Assembly (NCBI RefSeq): GCF_033439725.1
Contig: NW_026944393.1
Coordinates: 186,001 to 250,000, forward strand
Source: Neurospora tetraspora
Lineage: Eukaryota; Ascomycota; Sordariomycetes; Sordariales; Sordariaceae
Direction of reading: 5' to 3'
Length of the DNA stretch: 64,000 bases
The notes beneath the pieces were generated by a model. The model was given only the letters and a program-made list of their open reading frames with translations, was not told the DNA's origin and did no database searches. The position numbers and the translations under genes were made by a program. Each line of letters opens with the position of its first letter. Position 1 is the stretch's first letter. This document shows, in pieces, positions 1-10,867 of the stretch.

Positions 1-21
1 TCTTCCTCCGACGAAGCAGGC

Positions 22-921
22 CTAACATTTCTGCACCGTAATAAACACAGTCCACCTCTCGGAAAAGTAGACTTGTCCAGCAATGCGCGTCTGCCCACCA
101 AAGTACTTGAAGCAAGCGCCCGTGAGGAAGTAAGCGGCTTCGGCGACGTTGCCCCAGGAATGGAGGCTGATGTCGTGGTTGTTCTGTTCTTCGTTAGCCA
201 CCTCCCATGTACATGAAGTCCGAATAGGGGAAAGATAGGTATTCACATCATTACAAACAAAAATCGCCGAATTCCAACTACAGCTAACCCGACTGCACTT
301 ATTCGCCCCCAGCCTCGGCGTCCCGCCCAATCCGTAAAGGTAACCCTCTCCATCATGGATGGCGCTCACGCTGGCCCACGTCCGAGGCGCCCCGCAGTAG
401 TGCGAATGGTAGGTGTAGGGCCCGTTGTACTTGGCTTGGCCCCGGTCGGGCGTGGCGCCGTTGTAGTCCGAGGGGGAGGGGTTGCGGCTGTTTAGGACGG
501 CGGGGAGGGTGGTGTTGTAGGGGTCGAAGTCCGGGGGGAAGGAGGAAGGGATGGAGGTGAGGTCATCAGAGGAGGAGGAGGAGGAGGAGTCGGCGAGGGC
601 GTTGGCTTCTTCGAGACGCGCGAGGATAAGCTCTTCGTCGTCGGAGAAGTTGCTGGGGGCCTGCATGAGGGTGGGTTAGTGGGTTGGGTTGTTTGGTGGT
701 TGAGGTAAGGGAAGGGGAGAGGGAGGAGGGGAGTGGAGGGAGGAGGAGAAAGGGAAGGGGAGAGGGAGGGAGGCAGGGTGATGGTGGGAGAGTGATGGTG
801 GGAGAGTGAAGAGATGGCTGGGATGGTGATCATGGTGACGGATAAGAGGAGAATAGGTACTTACAGCTGTGGCGGTCGCCAGCAGGACCGTGAGAGGCAG
901 GAGGAACTTGGTGAGAAGCAT
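22..921 (-). CDS. Small secreted cysteine-containing protein (hypothetical, effector-like)
   Basis: Two exons are read: 921-865 (19 codons) and 660-22, with a GTAAGT...GCAG intron between them in phase 0, giving about 231 aa. Exon 1 encodes almost exactly a signal peptide (MLLTKFLLPLTVLLATATA), so the intron lies at the likely cleavage site. The mature part starts acidic and serine-rich. A C-terminal domain of about 130 residues follows with seven or so cysteines, including the stretch CSRVSCSWNSAIFVCND, which resembles small secreted proteins of other Sordariomycetes. No catalytic motif is visible and I do not know its function. The start is supported by the signal peptide and by a TATA-like box about 165 bp upstream. 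The stop lies 22 bases from the window edge. An alternative is reading only the second exon from its own ATG at 666, which would lose the secretion signal. Confidence 0.75.
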
Positions 922-1082
922 CGTGTTTGGTCTTGTCTTGTTGGGATTGATTGACTGAGGTTGACTGTAAAAGAGAGTGAGTGGTTGATATCTGTCGACA
1001 GAAGTTGCGAGGACTTGATTCGAAGAAAAGGAGAGAAAAATATCGGCGTCGTCAGACCGGGGGTAACCAGACAAGCGTCGCT

Positions 1083-1092
1083 CTTTTATATC
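1083..1092 (-). promoter_or_regulatory. TATA-like box of the secreted protein gene
   Basis: GATATAAAAG on the minus strand lies about 165 bp upstream of the ATG at 921. This leaves room for a 5' UTR of about 130 nt. It is motif-based only. Confidence 0.4.
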
Positions 1093-1440
1093 TCCTTCAG
1101 TCTCCTTGAGTCCATTGTCCAGTTCTACTCTCTCCTTCAAGATCACCGGACAGCGACGCCTTTAAAGCCCACGACCACTTATGCTTCAATCACCTCACCA
1201 CAACGCCGAGAGATATTCCCCTTTGCAAAACAGGAATGTCCAACATACCCCTGACCAATTTTAGCCTCCGAGATGGTTGAGCATCGAGGTCAAAGACAAA
1301 GAAACATCCACCTCGTGGTTCCCGGTGGCTCACCACCGAGGGAACGTAAACAAAGCGCCACAGGGGGTTCAACGGTTGTGAATAGGGCTGAATAGGCTCT
1401 TTAATGCGTATTGTTCTCTTGTGGGGGAGTGATGCGTGGA

Positions 1441-1480
1441 TCTTGCCTCCGTGGGCCTCCGTGGGCCTCCGTGGGTGGGT
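1441..1480. repeat. 10-bp tandem repeat (CCGTGGGCCT unit)
   Basis: Three consecutive copies of a 10-base GCCTCCGTGG unit plus partial flanks sit in the intergenic region. It looks like a short minisatellite with no evident function. Confidence 0.8.
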
Positions 1481-2818
1481 AATTCATCTGGGCCACATTT
1501 CTTCGAGTTCCTGCTATCCTTGTGAGAGGTGAGACTCGTGAACAATGTTCGATTGAATGGTATTCAGGCCTCGGGAGCATTGATTGAGAGGGACTTGGCG
1601 AAAGGATCATAGAGGTAATGACGGATTCGTGGGAAACCTGCGGCAGTTCGGCACTCGAGGCCTCATTGTGGCCTCCGGGAGGAATGAGAGATGTAGTATC
1701 AGGACCATCACGGTAGTCTCCGGGTTCCGTGGGATACGGCTCGGGGCTTGGCTCCGGTGTTTGGCCGGGGAGAAGAAAGAGAGGACCGAAGATCCGGGGA
1801 TATCGGATACGGTCGAGTCTAGTGATGCTGGTTTCTCGGGTAGTGACCGCCGGGTAGCTTCTATATAAACTCCGAGCAGCTGATAATTCTGTAGATCTAC
1901 CCGGAGAATGACCAGCATAAATATCTACTCGAAACCATGAATAGGATATTGAATAGCCGGTAACTTCCGAGGCTTGCTGGCATCTGTAGCTTGCTCAACT
2001 GCATGGACCCTGAATTGCTGGTCAAGCGACATCATAGGCAGTGTTTACTGATCCGGTGGTGTTTGATAGCATTTTGACTGCTGGCTCCTATCTGCTCAAC
2101 AGCCTTTTGCCTTTTTTTCTTTTTTTCTTTTCCATTTCATATTCCTCCTCTCTGACTTCAACATTTCATCCATTTCCCACTCGCTTTCCTTCCCATCAAA
2201 TATTGCAAAGTCAAATTCTTTTGTTTCCTCGACCGCAAACATGTATCGAGTGCGACGGGTCAAACATTGACCAGTTTCGAGCCAGTGTCCCTTCGCTTGA
2301 CAACCCATCCATCACGATGCTTCGTAAAGGCCAGAAACCGCCAACGGACAAGCTGCCGGTTTCCCCGGATTCGCAGCGACATGTGCATCTCAGTCTCATC
2401 AACAGAATGCTCTCGCCGCCCAAATCATTAGTTCTCACTCAATAGCACTTCATCTGCGAGTAAGACGGAGCTTCCGACCATGTCATTCTTCGGTTGTGGT
2501 GTTGGTGTGGCAGGGATGACACCGAGGTTCCTGGCGATCGAATTGGATCCCAGGCGCTGGAACGGATCCGGTAACACGCCCGCCCAGCCTTCCACTTTTA
2601 GCGGGTGCTACCTTACTGTAGGTAGCGGGCGATGGGTGTACCACATTCCACCACAACGTCATCGAGACTTCTTTCTTTCCGTTGCTGGTCGGGTAGTAAC
2701 ATCAATCAGCTGATGTGGGATGCGATGAAAATAAAGTCTCGGACCGTTGATACTTAACCCAAAAGTTATCTCAATTGTTTATCAAGATTTTGTGTGGTGA
2801 AGCGACAACACCAACAAA

Positions 2819-3717
2819 ATGGCGACCACCACAGATCACCCCAAGATAACGCTCTACTGGCATGCCCGCCTAAATCCTCTGGCAATGCGATAGCTCACTA
2901 ACACTTTCTGCTACAGGCTCAATGACTCCCGCGCGCAGCGCATGGTCTGGCTCCTCGAGGAACTCGGCGTCCCCTACGACGTCAAGATCTTCCATCGCAG
3001 CAAGGACATGCTCGCGCCCGCCGAGCTGGACAAGGTCCATCCGCTAGGCAAATCGCCCATCGTTACCGTCCAGCCTTCTGAGCCCGGCGCAAAGGAGATT
3101 GTCCTGGCCGAGAGTCCCTTCATTGCGCAGTACCTGTGCGATCACTTTGGGAAGGATACGAGTCTGGTACCGAAAAAGTACAAGGATGGTGAGGAAGGAA
3201 AGTTGGGTGGTGAGACGGAGGAGTGGATGAGATATCAGCATTTGTTGTACTATTCCGAGGGGAGCTTGATGCCGCCTTTGCTTGTGGCTTTGATTCTTTC
3301 TAGTGAGTCCTGTTTTTTACCCTTCTCTCAATGTGGAAAAAAGAGCTAACAAACACAGTCATCTCCGGCCCCAAAATCCCCTTCTTCATCCGCCCCATCA
3401 CCTCCACCGTCGCCGGCAAGGTGCACAACTCCTTCGTCGTCCCCAACATCGAGAAACACTGCGCCTTTCTCCAGCAGCAACTGGAAACATGGCCAAACGG
3501 CGGCAAGTATCTCTGCGGCGACAAGTTGACGGCGGCGGATATTCTGATCAGCTTTCCGCTGCTGAACTTGCCGAGGGCGGAGGCTCTCGGAGGGGAGGGT
3601 GCAAAGGGAAAACTGAACGAGAAGTTCCCCAAGGTGTTTGAGTATGTCGCGAGACTGGAGGAGGAGGAAGGGTATAAGAGGGCGGAGAAGAAGATTGAGG
3701 AGTTGGAGGCTAAGTAA
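2819..3717 (+). CDS. Glutathione S-transferase, yeast GTT1-like
   Basis: Cytosolic glutathione transferase, which conjugates glutathione to electrophiles. Three exons are read: 2819-2859, 2917-3302 and 3359-3717, giving 261 aa. The N-terminal thioredoxin-like domain has LYWLNDSRAQR (active-site Ser region), the cis-Pro segment HPLGKSPIV and the glutathione-binding LAESPFI. The C-terminal helical domain contains YYSEGSLMPPL and LTAADILISFPL, both typical of the GTT1 group, and the length fits that family. Intron 2 is canonical (GTGAGT...GCTAAC...CAG). Intron 1 has no GT anywhere in its possible range. The family-consistent junction (TG|G for the conserved Trp) uses a GC donor (GCATGC) with a CTAAC branch site and a CAG acceptor. 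It stands alone, with no neighbour suggesting a pathway. Confidence 0.93.
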
Positions 3718-5852
3718 GGAGAAGGAGACATCGCGTGGACTGGTTTGGTAGTCCTTCGGGAGCATCCATGGGTATGGGGCCGGGAATAAGTGGGACCCGC
3801 AGCGCCAGATTAGTGGGGCCGCTCCGGGAAGATGTCCGGATCAGGGTCGGACCGTTCCGCGAGGTCGATTCTTGAGTTGCCGCTCACCTATATGATGATG
3901 ATGTAATTCACAGCTGTTGATGATTTAAATATAATTCCGGCCAAACCTGATGCGGCCAATATTTTAGTGAGGCTATATGGTGGTCCCAATCGGCGTGGCG
4001 TGCACGTTCGTGACCCGGCCCCCGTAACGGGCCCGGGGCGATGCGCAGCATGCGGCCTTTCTGTGACCAACCCTTTCTGTGATATTGTTTCCTCTTCAGT
4101 TATCTTCATGTGTTTTCTCGGTGTCGTGAATGCCAAAGTCAACATCAGTGGCAACGCTCAGTTAAACCCTAACCCGCTGCCCGTAGCTGCGCAAATGTCT
4201 GTGATTTGGGGCATGACCTGGTTCTTTTGGGCGCGGGTCGTTCTTTCTCGCAACATCAATGCATGGCGGGGTAAATCAGTTCTCACCACGACCATCATTC
4301 CTTCCTCTCACAGAAAGTTCCGATTCCTTGTGTCAGATTTTTCATGCCCTAACCGTTCTTTCACTTGTGCCAATTTCGCGACACATCCAATTGCGCCCTT
4401 CCAAAGCTCACCTCACTTCACTCCTCTTGAGGTCACCATTTCCACAGCCAGAATCGTCAAGGGTTGAATGACTGTCGAACATGGTACGAACCCCCCCCCC
4501 CCGGTAAAAACTCCAGCGTCCCACGTTAACAACAATAACACAGTCGCCGAATCATGGCCGCCAACCGCATGTGTGGTGATGTCCCAAAAGAGGCCATCCA
4601 GAGTGGCCTCTCGAGGCCTGCGGCGTGCAAGTCCCGACGCGGTGGTCGGGTCGCCATAACGGGCCTGCGGCAGAGCGCAGCATGCTACCTTTTTCCTCCA
4701 CTAATCAACGTCCATGATTCACAAGGCTGCCTTTCCATTTCGACAGACAGTCCTTCTCTCAGTTTGCCTAATTCATTTCACTGATTGTGCTCCATGCCCG
4801 TTGATCGTCGCGTCCCTCCCGTGTCTCTCACGGGCTCACCGGTTCTGCTACACGTCCTTCGAGGCACAGCAGCCGTCCAACGCCGCAATCATCAGGCGAT
4901 ACCCGCATGCCAAACATGGGCACAGATACCGGCCCCAAGCGCCCGAGACAATGGTCAAACGTTTGTTGGCCACCGCTTTTCTTAATCCGCTGGAGGGAGA
5001 TGGGGAAGGCTAACGACGTTCGGTAGGGCAGATAAGTGTATCCGAAACACCCTTGGTGGCTTGACTGCTATGTATCACCCTAGTGGACGAGCTTGCATGT
5101 ATCATCACTCATTGCGAGAGATATAATGACTCCTAAGGCGATTGCAATATGGAGCTAGTACCACAAAGGTGCCAACATCCGTCTGTCACTACCCATACCT
5201 TGTTTATATGGGGCTTTATCAAGTCTTACAAGGAGTCTTTTCTGCACACTGACGGACAAGTGCTGGAGATTATGCGCCCGGAGTCTGACAAAACCTTGCC
5301 GGAGAACAGGCAGTTCTTTCGGTTACTCGTAACCTGACACCACTTCCTTCCTGCCGTATTCTTCCGCGCCATGGTTGTATCTTCTTCGGCTACCGACTGT
5401 GTGGGTGCACGTCTACGGAGGCGGCAAGGCGGAGAAGTCGAATGACAAAAAGTATGAGTACCTCCAAGACGTTCCTATCCCAAGCTTTAGGTTCGTACCA
5501 CCGAGCCGCTTCCGGTGCAAGGTTACACATCGGGTGGTCTGACAACGTTGACAGGTTGCCTGTTGATTATCTCTTCGCAAAGCAGCCAACGGGACATGTC
5601 GGAGTTGTCAAAGTGTGATACAATCCAAACTTTCACAAGTTCAAGGCTTTTCATCCATACGCCCTGCTAATGGGGCGGTATCAAGATGGTGCAAGTTTAC
5701 TGTCACGACTTGCTATGCAAGAAACGTCAAGGTCGAACAAGTGCTTGGCCGGCTGCGGTGTTATTCAACAACAAAGTTTCATGTTCCTGTGCCACTGGCT
5801 TGCGACTTCGCACCGGCTTGTATTGCACTTCAATGTATCCTTCTCGTTCTCG
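3718..5852. other. Intergenic region, no gene supported
   Basis: Nothing convincing is encoded in these 2.1 kb. A C homopolymer of about 14 bases lies near 4490-4502. Two GC-rich patches (about 4008-4066 and 4640-4700) share AACGGGCC and GCGCAGCATGC in the same order and may be remnants of one diverged repeat. Open frames of 60-166 codons look random. Confidence 0.45.
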
Positions 5853-6665
5853 TTACACCACCGACGCTGCATCGCTCGCGGTGAAATGATGGACATAACG
5901 CAGCTTCCCTTGCACAAGCCTGAACTCGTGGATGTCCAACAATGTCCCATCACTTCCACCCTTGCTAAACACGCTTACAGCCCCCAAACCCTCATCAACC
6001 ACATACCTCCTATCCGTATTCGCCTTGCCATTCAAGCTCACTGGTTGGCACTCCTCGGTGTAGTACTCGCTTCCCTCCAGCCGGGCGCACGGGGTGCCCC
6101 AGGGTAGCTCAAAGTTGCCGTTGCCGCTCCACAGATCGAGGTACGAGTTGGCCACCATCTTGAGCAAGTCGCGGCTGTCTTGCTTGGCCGTAACAATCAC
6201 GGACCAATCCTCTGCATCAACATATGCGAGCGTCTTGGTGGCGTTGAACTGCGGCTCAGTCGAAGGACGTGAGATGACAACGTCTATGATCTTGGCTTTG
6301 AGTCCCGCGCTACCAGTGTTGTCGTAGGTAATCTGAGTGCCGATGATGTACGGATTCTTGGGATTGGCGACAATCAGTTGCGAGTACGTCTTGCAGTCTC
6401 GTTGATCGACAAAAGTGCGAGTGTAGTCGATCTTGAGTGGAGTGGTGAGGAATGAGGTGTTGATGTCGCGCTGCTTGTAGTTCTCGCGGTACACGGGCGA
6501 GCTGGAGGTGAGCAACGGGTCAACCTCCCCAGAAGTTTGGGATTCGATGTAGATGTCGGTTTGCATTCGAAGGGCGGCCCATTGGCACTTTCCTGCTCCT
6601 CTCTGGGCGAGCGAGAACTGTACGGCGGCTAGGATGCCGAGGGCTGCTAAGGTGAGACAAACCAT
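5853..6665 (-). CDS. Secreted protein with DUF8021-like C-terminal domain
   Basis: A single-exon frame of 270 aa. The N terminus (MVCLTLAALGILAAVQFSLAQ) is a clear signal peptide ending about residue 21. The body contains several cysteines (C27, C93 region, and a pair in GTPCARLEG...EECQP). It ends with RRYVVDEGLGAVSVF and HEFRLVQGKLRYVH, which match the signature of the fungal secreted family annotated as DUF8021. Many members end in a conserved HT-T-C tail. Here the chain instead ends in a short Ala/Ser/Val tail with no final cysteine, so the 3' end may be altered or a last intron may be missed. Biochemical function is unknown; an extracellular location is inferred from the signal peptide. 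Confidence 0.82.
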   Translation of the reverse strand: MVCLTLAALGILAAVQFSLAQRGAGKCQWAALRMQTDIYIESQTSGEVDPLLTSSSPVYRENYKQRDINTSFLTTPLKIDYTRTFVDQRDCKTYSQLIVANPKNPYIIGTQITYDNTGSAGLKAKIIDVVISRPSTEPQFNATKTLAYVDAEDWSVIVTAKQDSRDLLKMVANSYLDLWSGNGNFELPWGTPCARLEGSEYYTEECQPVSLNGKANTDRRYVVDEGLGAVSVFSKGGSDGTLLDIHEFRLVQGKLRYVHHFTASDAASVV

Positions 6666-8933
6666 GATGTTGTGCAGTTACTGATACAAGTGTTCTGGAA
6701 TAATGAGAACAAGAAGCACATCAGAGACCAAGTCCATGTGCAGCAGATAGGTACTAATTAACTGTGAGGACCGGAGGCGATACGAACTCTAAGCCAAGTG
6801 CCGCGAGCGGTTCATCTATCATCGGCAATACCCATATTACTTCTCGCATTGGCAACCCCGCTCGCATATGGACAAGTCAACTCATTGAAGATGTTCGCTC
6901 TGCCCGTCAACTGTGGAATTACCCGGCAAAATATGCTAATGGTGCAACCAAACAGGAGTTGCAAGGGCATATGCCTTTGAAAAGACGAGAGCGTTCTCGG
7001 TGCCGCAAGTGGCTTACTTTACGACGTTGAGCAGACATCGCGGATAGAGGCGTGAAAACATGACCAGACATTAGATGTGGTCCCGGAGTTAGTTTATCCC
7101 CGACTTCAACTATCCCCATCCCCGCGGAAGAAAACATGACGTTGGAAGATACGTCTTGAACTATGATATTATCTTTCAGCCGCATGTTGCTAGTGTCCTC
7201 AAAGCTGCAGCGTCCTCTCACAAAAGAAGCAAAGAGCTAACAGCCGGCATAAACATAGACTCATAGCAACTGCACAGCCACCCGAAGGATTGGACTCTCA
7301 AACAGTGCCAAATCTCGATTTAGATGCCACCTCATTGTGGGTAGAAGTAAGTTCGATCACCAACTGTATGCCTTGTCCTGTCTTGACTCACATCATCTCA
7401 AGCTACGGTATCTACTTCATCATTGGCACTATGGTGTTGGCTATGTAAGAGATTTTACCCCGCTGTGATATCCAAGCCATATTTCATGCTTTTCTACGAC
7501 TGTTGGGATCTCGTGATGGAAAACTTGACGATGCATTGACTTGTTGGTTGCTAGTATCCGGGTGTTCACATGAAAGCTTGACATTTGCATCATGATCGAG
7601 CCTTCATGCTGGGGCCATCACAGTCGAGGGCTAGGGTAAGTCGGTCCGTTATCACCCCGCTGTTACTGTTGGAACTTGAAGGAATAACAAAGCTCTGCAT
7701 TAGATCTGATCTAGTCGGGTCCTTCCGAGCTCAGATGATGCCGTCTATCTTGGTAGGATTCACCTCTTTCCTGATGCGGTGCCGTGTTTTTGTGCGTGCC
7801 CCTTTTGCGCATTTGACGTTGTTTGCGGGCAGTTGTCGATCGGGATATGGACTGGAGAGAGGGGCCTATAACCTAGGCCTGGCAGTCACTAACAAGCTCT
7901 AAACTGTCGTTAACGGCGGATTCTCAGGTCGAGCATGTGCTGGCCAATGGGGCTCGAGGTCGCCGGCGCTTAACGGCATCCGCCATCGTCCAACAACACG
8001 GCATTTTCAGAGATTTCGAGCCAAGTGTGCCTCGCTGCCCTTCGTTGATTCGCCAATGGGCAGTTTACTTCTGAAAGTGTCATGGTCTTTTTCTACTTTG
8101 TTGCTTCGCCTCTTTGACCTCCATGTCCGCATCTCGAATCCGGAAGTTGACCTCTAAACGGCCCCCTCCCTAACCCCGGCCCCCTGGCGGCTGAATGGAG
8201 AGGGATCCACACCGGGCCCGAAACCGCGGCCCGGAAATGGGAGCCCGTTGAGGGCCCGGACCCCACTGCCGCAAGGCGATGCTCCTGCAAAAGTTCACGA
8301 CCGGACAAGGGAGATGGAGATAGTGCACAACACAACACTCAGCCCGACCCGGGAGTCTGGTTTGATGGGGGTTTTTCTTGAGGCCTTTGAGAGGCACCTG
8401 GGTGTCGTGATGGAAAACATACCGGGTTCATGGACTGTCACCAGGACATCGGTTGGTGGCACATGCTATCGGTCCCTTGAGCAGGACTCCAATGTCGTCA
8501 CATTTGGTTGCTCAGCCGGATGTTGACCTCCTTGTCGACTGCCGGGTCTATGGTCAAGACGGACTGTGAGGCGGATTGTGCTCATGACATTGGCACACTG
8601 GCGGCCGTTGACATGGTGTGGAAGGTGACTTATAAAGAGGCATCATGATGCCGGCCATGGAGGTTGGATGGAAGGCACTCAGATCAACATCTATCTTCAA
8701 CGGTCTCTCAAGCTTCAGTCAAAGGACAGTCAGTCGACAAGAGCAGCAACAGCTTCACTCGAGCATATCAACTCGGACATCAATCACCTTACCTGACTCA
8801 TCGGCAAGATAGTCACTCGGCAAGACCTCAACGGCTTCACCACTAGCAACAACCTCGACTTCAGAGCCACTCCTCATCACTCACCTCATACCAACCCTTC
8901 AACATCCAACACTACAACAAGTCAACAGTCACG
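6666..8933. other. Intergenic region with promoter and long 5' leader of the small Cys gene
   Basis: I see no supportable coding region. A TATAAA box at 8631 probably starts the transcript of the gene at 8934, so about 8660-8933 would be a 5' leader rich in TCAACA/CATCA and poor in ATGs near its end. GC-rich sequence with GGGCCC clusters lies at about 8160-8270. Confidence 0.45.
8631..8636 (+). promoter_or_regulatory. TATA box (TATAAA)
   Basis: A perfect TATAAA in GACTTATAAAGAGG, about 300 bp upstream of the ATG at 8934. It implies a leader of roughly 270 nt. Confidence 0.55.
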
Positions 8934-9134
8934 ATGTGCAACTGGGAGCAAACCAAGTTCGAGGCGTGCAAGCACACCGAGACCAAGCGGATGGCCTACT
9001 CGTGCGCCATCTACACGAGGCACACATATGGAGAATGCCGGTTCGATCCCAAGAAGAGCAAGGTCTTTACCGTCATTAGCTACGGCTACTGCAAGGAGTG
9101 TTCGGAGATGTTCAACAAATATGTCAATCTTTGA
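8934..9134 (+). CDS. Small conserved cysteine protein, 66 aa
   Basis: A complete single-exon frame of 66 aa starting MCNWEQTKFEACKHTETKR and ending SYGYCKECSEMFNKYVNL. It has six cysteines, arranged as C2, C12 with H14, C24, C35, and C53-x2-C56. The opening C-W-x8-C-x-H and the closing C-x2-C look like a small zinc-binding module. Such short MC(D/N)W...ACGH proteins occur as lineage-specific genes in Sordariomycetes, which I recall but cannot check here. Support comes from the ATG in good context (GTCACGATGTG), the TATA box about 300 bp upstream and an AC-rich leader. There is no signal peptide, so it is probably intracellular. Function is unknown. Confidence 0.7.
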   Translation: MCNWEQTKFEACKHTETKRMAYSCAIYTRHTYGECRFDPKKSKVFTVISYGYCKECSEMFNKYVNL

Positions 9135-9943
9135 ACTGGTTCGTGTCTGTGGGGGTTTTCGCTTCGATGGTTGTCTTACTACGTGAGTGTCATCAGATTC
9201 TGCCTCACTCCTAGGTGTGTTCTTTTGCTGATGATATACAAAGCAGTTTCTTTTTCCACATACCACTTGATGTGGTCCCGCTGCTGAGACGATGTACTCC
9301 TGCAGCTTTCTCTCTTTCTCTCAAAACAACGAAAAGTCGACACACATACCGGCAACATAACTGCACAGCTCTTGTTCACCGCATCCTCTACGGGTCCATC
9401 GACTGGTGATCAAGATCACAGCTCTCGGCGGAGTGTTCGCATTCGCGGTTGATGTTACAAGGCCAGATGATGAGCAGTGGCTCGGATATAAGGATGCGCG
9501 GTGATGCTTTATCTCCTTCTAGCGGATTTCAAGTCTCTGCCAAAGGAGATAAAGTCGAGTGGTTCAACACAACCTCGACAAATGGGAGGAAAGATTCGGG
9601 GTTTGGGACATGTGTGCGTTGGGCTACCTCTACAGTTCGGTATTCTCTTCTTGTATTTACTTCTTACAAATCCTCCTTTTCTTTTTTCCATTCGACCACA
9701 AGCTCGGATCTTCATGTTCTTTGACGTTCATAGAGACCGAGGTGTCCAATCTATATCAAACCACGATTATTAAGCCCAACATATCTGCATCGCCGCTTCG
9801 CCAAAAAAAGATGAAAAGAAACAAGAACACACACCCAACAATCGACCCACCCTACCCAAATCCCATAACCCTCCACGGTCTACAGTCAACTTCCAAGTTA
9901 ACACATTACTTCCACTTCCACTTCCACTTCCATTTCCAACTCC
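9135..9943. other. Intergenic region containing one copy of a dispersed repeat
   Basis: This is a convergent 3' flank. Near 9906-9940 there is a (CCACTT)n/(CCATTT) microsatellite, and at about 9797-9894 a roughly 100-bp dispersed repeat. No gene is seen. Confidence 0.5.
9797..9894 (+). repeat. Dispersed inverted repeat, copy A
   Basis: This stretch is nearly identical to the reverse complement of 27674-27777. It includes an A-run, GAAAAGAAACAAG, ACACACACCCAA, CAATCGACCCACC, CCCAAATCCCATAACC and CCACGGTCTACAGTCAACTT in the same order. Differences are a few substitutions and short indels, including TAAC present only in copy B. It has no coding potential. Its short length and A-run at one end could fit a SINE-like or degenerate element, but I cannot classify it. 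Confidence 0.85.
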
Positions 9944-10867
9944 CTAATAAGTAACCGTCAGCGCCTTCCCCAGATACTTGTCCCCATCATCACCCACCAC
10001 CAGCCTCTTAAAGATCCAACCTCCGACATCCTCTCTCGAAATCGTATACCCAACCACCACCTTCCCACCCTCCAACTTTTTTGTTCGCAAGTCTTCCACT
10101 CCAATCCTGACTTTTCCCAACCCATTCTCCGGCCCATCAGTCAACATACTAGGCCTAATGACCGTCCATCTCTCCTTTTTAGAGTCTACAAGAACGTTCT
10201 CCATAGCCCTCTTGTCCTTCAGCGGTGTCTTGAGAAGGAGGGCATAAACGGGGTAGAGAGGGAGGGGGTAATCCCTGTGGACGGTGCTGGCGCCGGCGGC
10301 GCTGAGGGCTATGATGTAGGGCTTCTTCCCCATCCCAGAACCTGAGCCGGAAGCTGAGCCGGAAGCTGAGCCGGAAGGTAGACCGGAAGGTGGACCGGAA
10401 GTTGAAGCTGAAGCCGAACCGAAACCGGAAGCAGAAAGGGAAGCCCGTACTTGGTCCAGCGCGGAAAGCAGCGCACGGGCACCGGTTTCGCAGACGTGCG
10501 GGTCATCAACCCCCATCTTCTTCAGATCGGGCTTGCCGCCGATGGAAGTAATCACCATATCGACCAGCGTCGTTGGGTCGGAAGGATGGGTGAGAACCGG
10601 AACGAGGTCGGAAGAGGAGTGGGCGTTGCCTTGGATGATGCGTAGCGAAGGGGAGGAGAGCTCGGTTGGTGTGAGGAGGGACTGGAGGCGGGAGGGAGAG
10701 CGGGCTAGGACAGTTATGGTGAGGGAGGCATGGTTTGGCTGGTTTGGCTGGTTGGAAGAGTTGGAAGAGGCGAGACACCTGCGAAGGGTTGCGAGGGCAA
10801 TACCGCCTGTGGCGGAGATGAAGAGGACTGATTTGTTGGGTTGGGGGGTGGTGGAGGAGGTGGACAT
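9944..10867 (-). CDS. NAD(P)-binding Rossmann-fold protein, NmrA/atypical SDR-like
   Basis: A single-exon frame of 307 aa. It opens with SVLFISATGGIA at residues 13-24, a beta strand plus glycine-rich nucleotide-binding turn of the atypical short-chain dehydrogenase type (xxGGIA rather than GxxGxxG). It continues with ITVLARSPSRL (second strand with the basic residue expected of NADP binding), VDMVITSIGGKPD, YIIALSAAGAS, and a C-terminal WTVIRPSMLTDGPE...TISREDVGGWIFKRLV. That order is typical of NAD(P)H-binding proteins of the NmrA/SDR_a5 type. Residues about 142-178 are a low-complexity Ser/Gly/Ala insert (SGSASGSASGSGSG) encoded by a 12-bp repeat, placed in a surface loop. The substrate is unknown. 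A TATA-like box lies about 180 bp upstream. Confidence 0.85.
   Translation of the reverse strand: MSTSSTTPQPNKSVLFISATGGIALATLRRCLASSNSSNQPNQPNHASLTITVLARSPSRLQSLLTPTELSSPSLRIIQGNAHSSSDLVPVLTHPSDPTTLVDMVITSIGGKPDLKKMGVDDPHVCETGARALLSALDQVRASLSASGFGSASASTSGPPSGLPSGSASGSASGSGSGMGKKPYIIALSAAGASTVHRDYPLPLYPVYALLLKTPLKDKRAMENVLVDSKKERWTVIRPSMLTDGPENGLGKVRIGVEDLRTKKLEGGKVVVGYTISREDVGGWIFKRLVVGDDGDKYLGKALTVTY
10340..10410 (-). repeat. 12-bp coding minisatellite in the Rossmann-fold gene
   Basis: Repeats of (GGAAGCTGAGCC)n and related GGAAGGT-GACC units on the plus strand encode the Ser-Gly-Ser-Ala run of the protein. The repeat length is a multiple of three, so copy-number change keeps the frame. 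Confidence 0.8.

Larger units (their letters stand above)
922..2818. other. Intergenic region, no gene supported
   Basis: This is the divergent promoter region between the secreted protein gene (-) and the glutathione transferase gene (+). It holds a short GC-rich tandem repeat near 1.45 kb, a pyrimidine-rich stretch near 2.1 kb, and a small hairpin near 2.61-2.63 kb (GCTACC/GGTAGC arms). Open frames here lack ATG context, splice signals or protein-like composition. Confidence 0.5.

Noticed and set aside
2041-2445. 134-codon plus-strand open frame upstream of the glutathione transferase gene
   Set aside because: Starts with a pyrimidine-rich low-complexity run, shows no domain and lies in a promoter region; likely chance.
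3967-4467. 166-codon plus-strand open frame
   Set aside because: No ATG in good context, no splice partner and random-looking composition in an otherwise empty region.
9040-9055. GGTTCGATCCC, resembling a tRNA T-loop
   Set aside because: It lies inside the small Cys protein gene and no acceptor or anticodon stems surround it.
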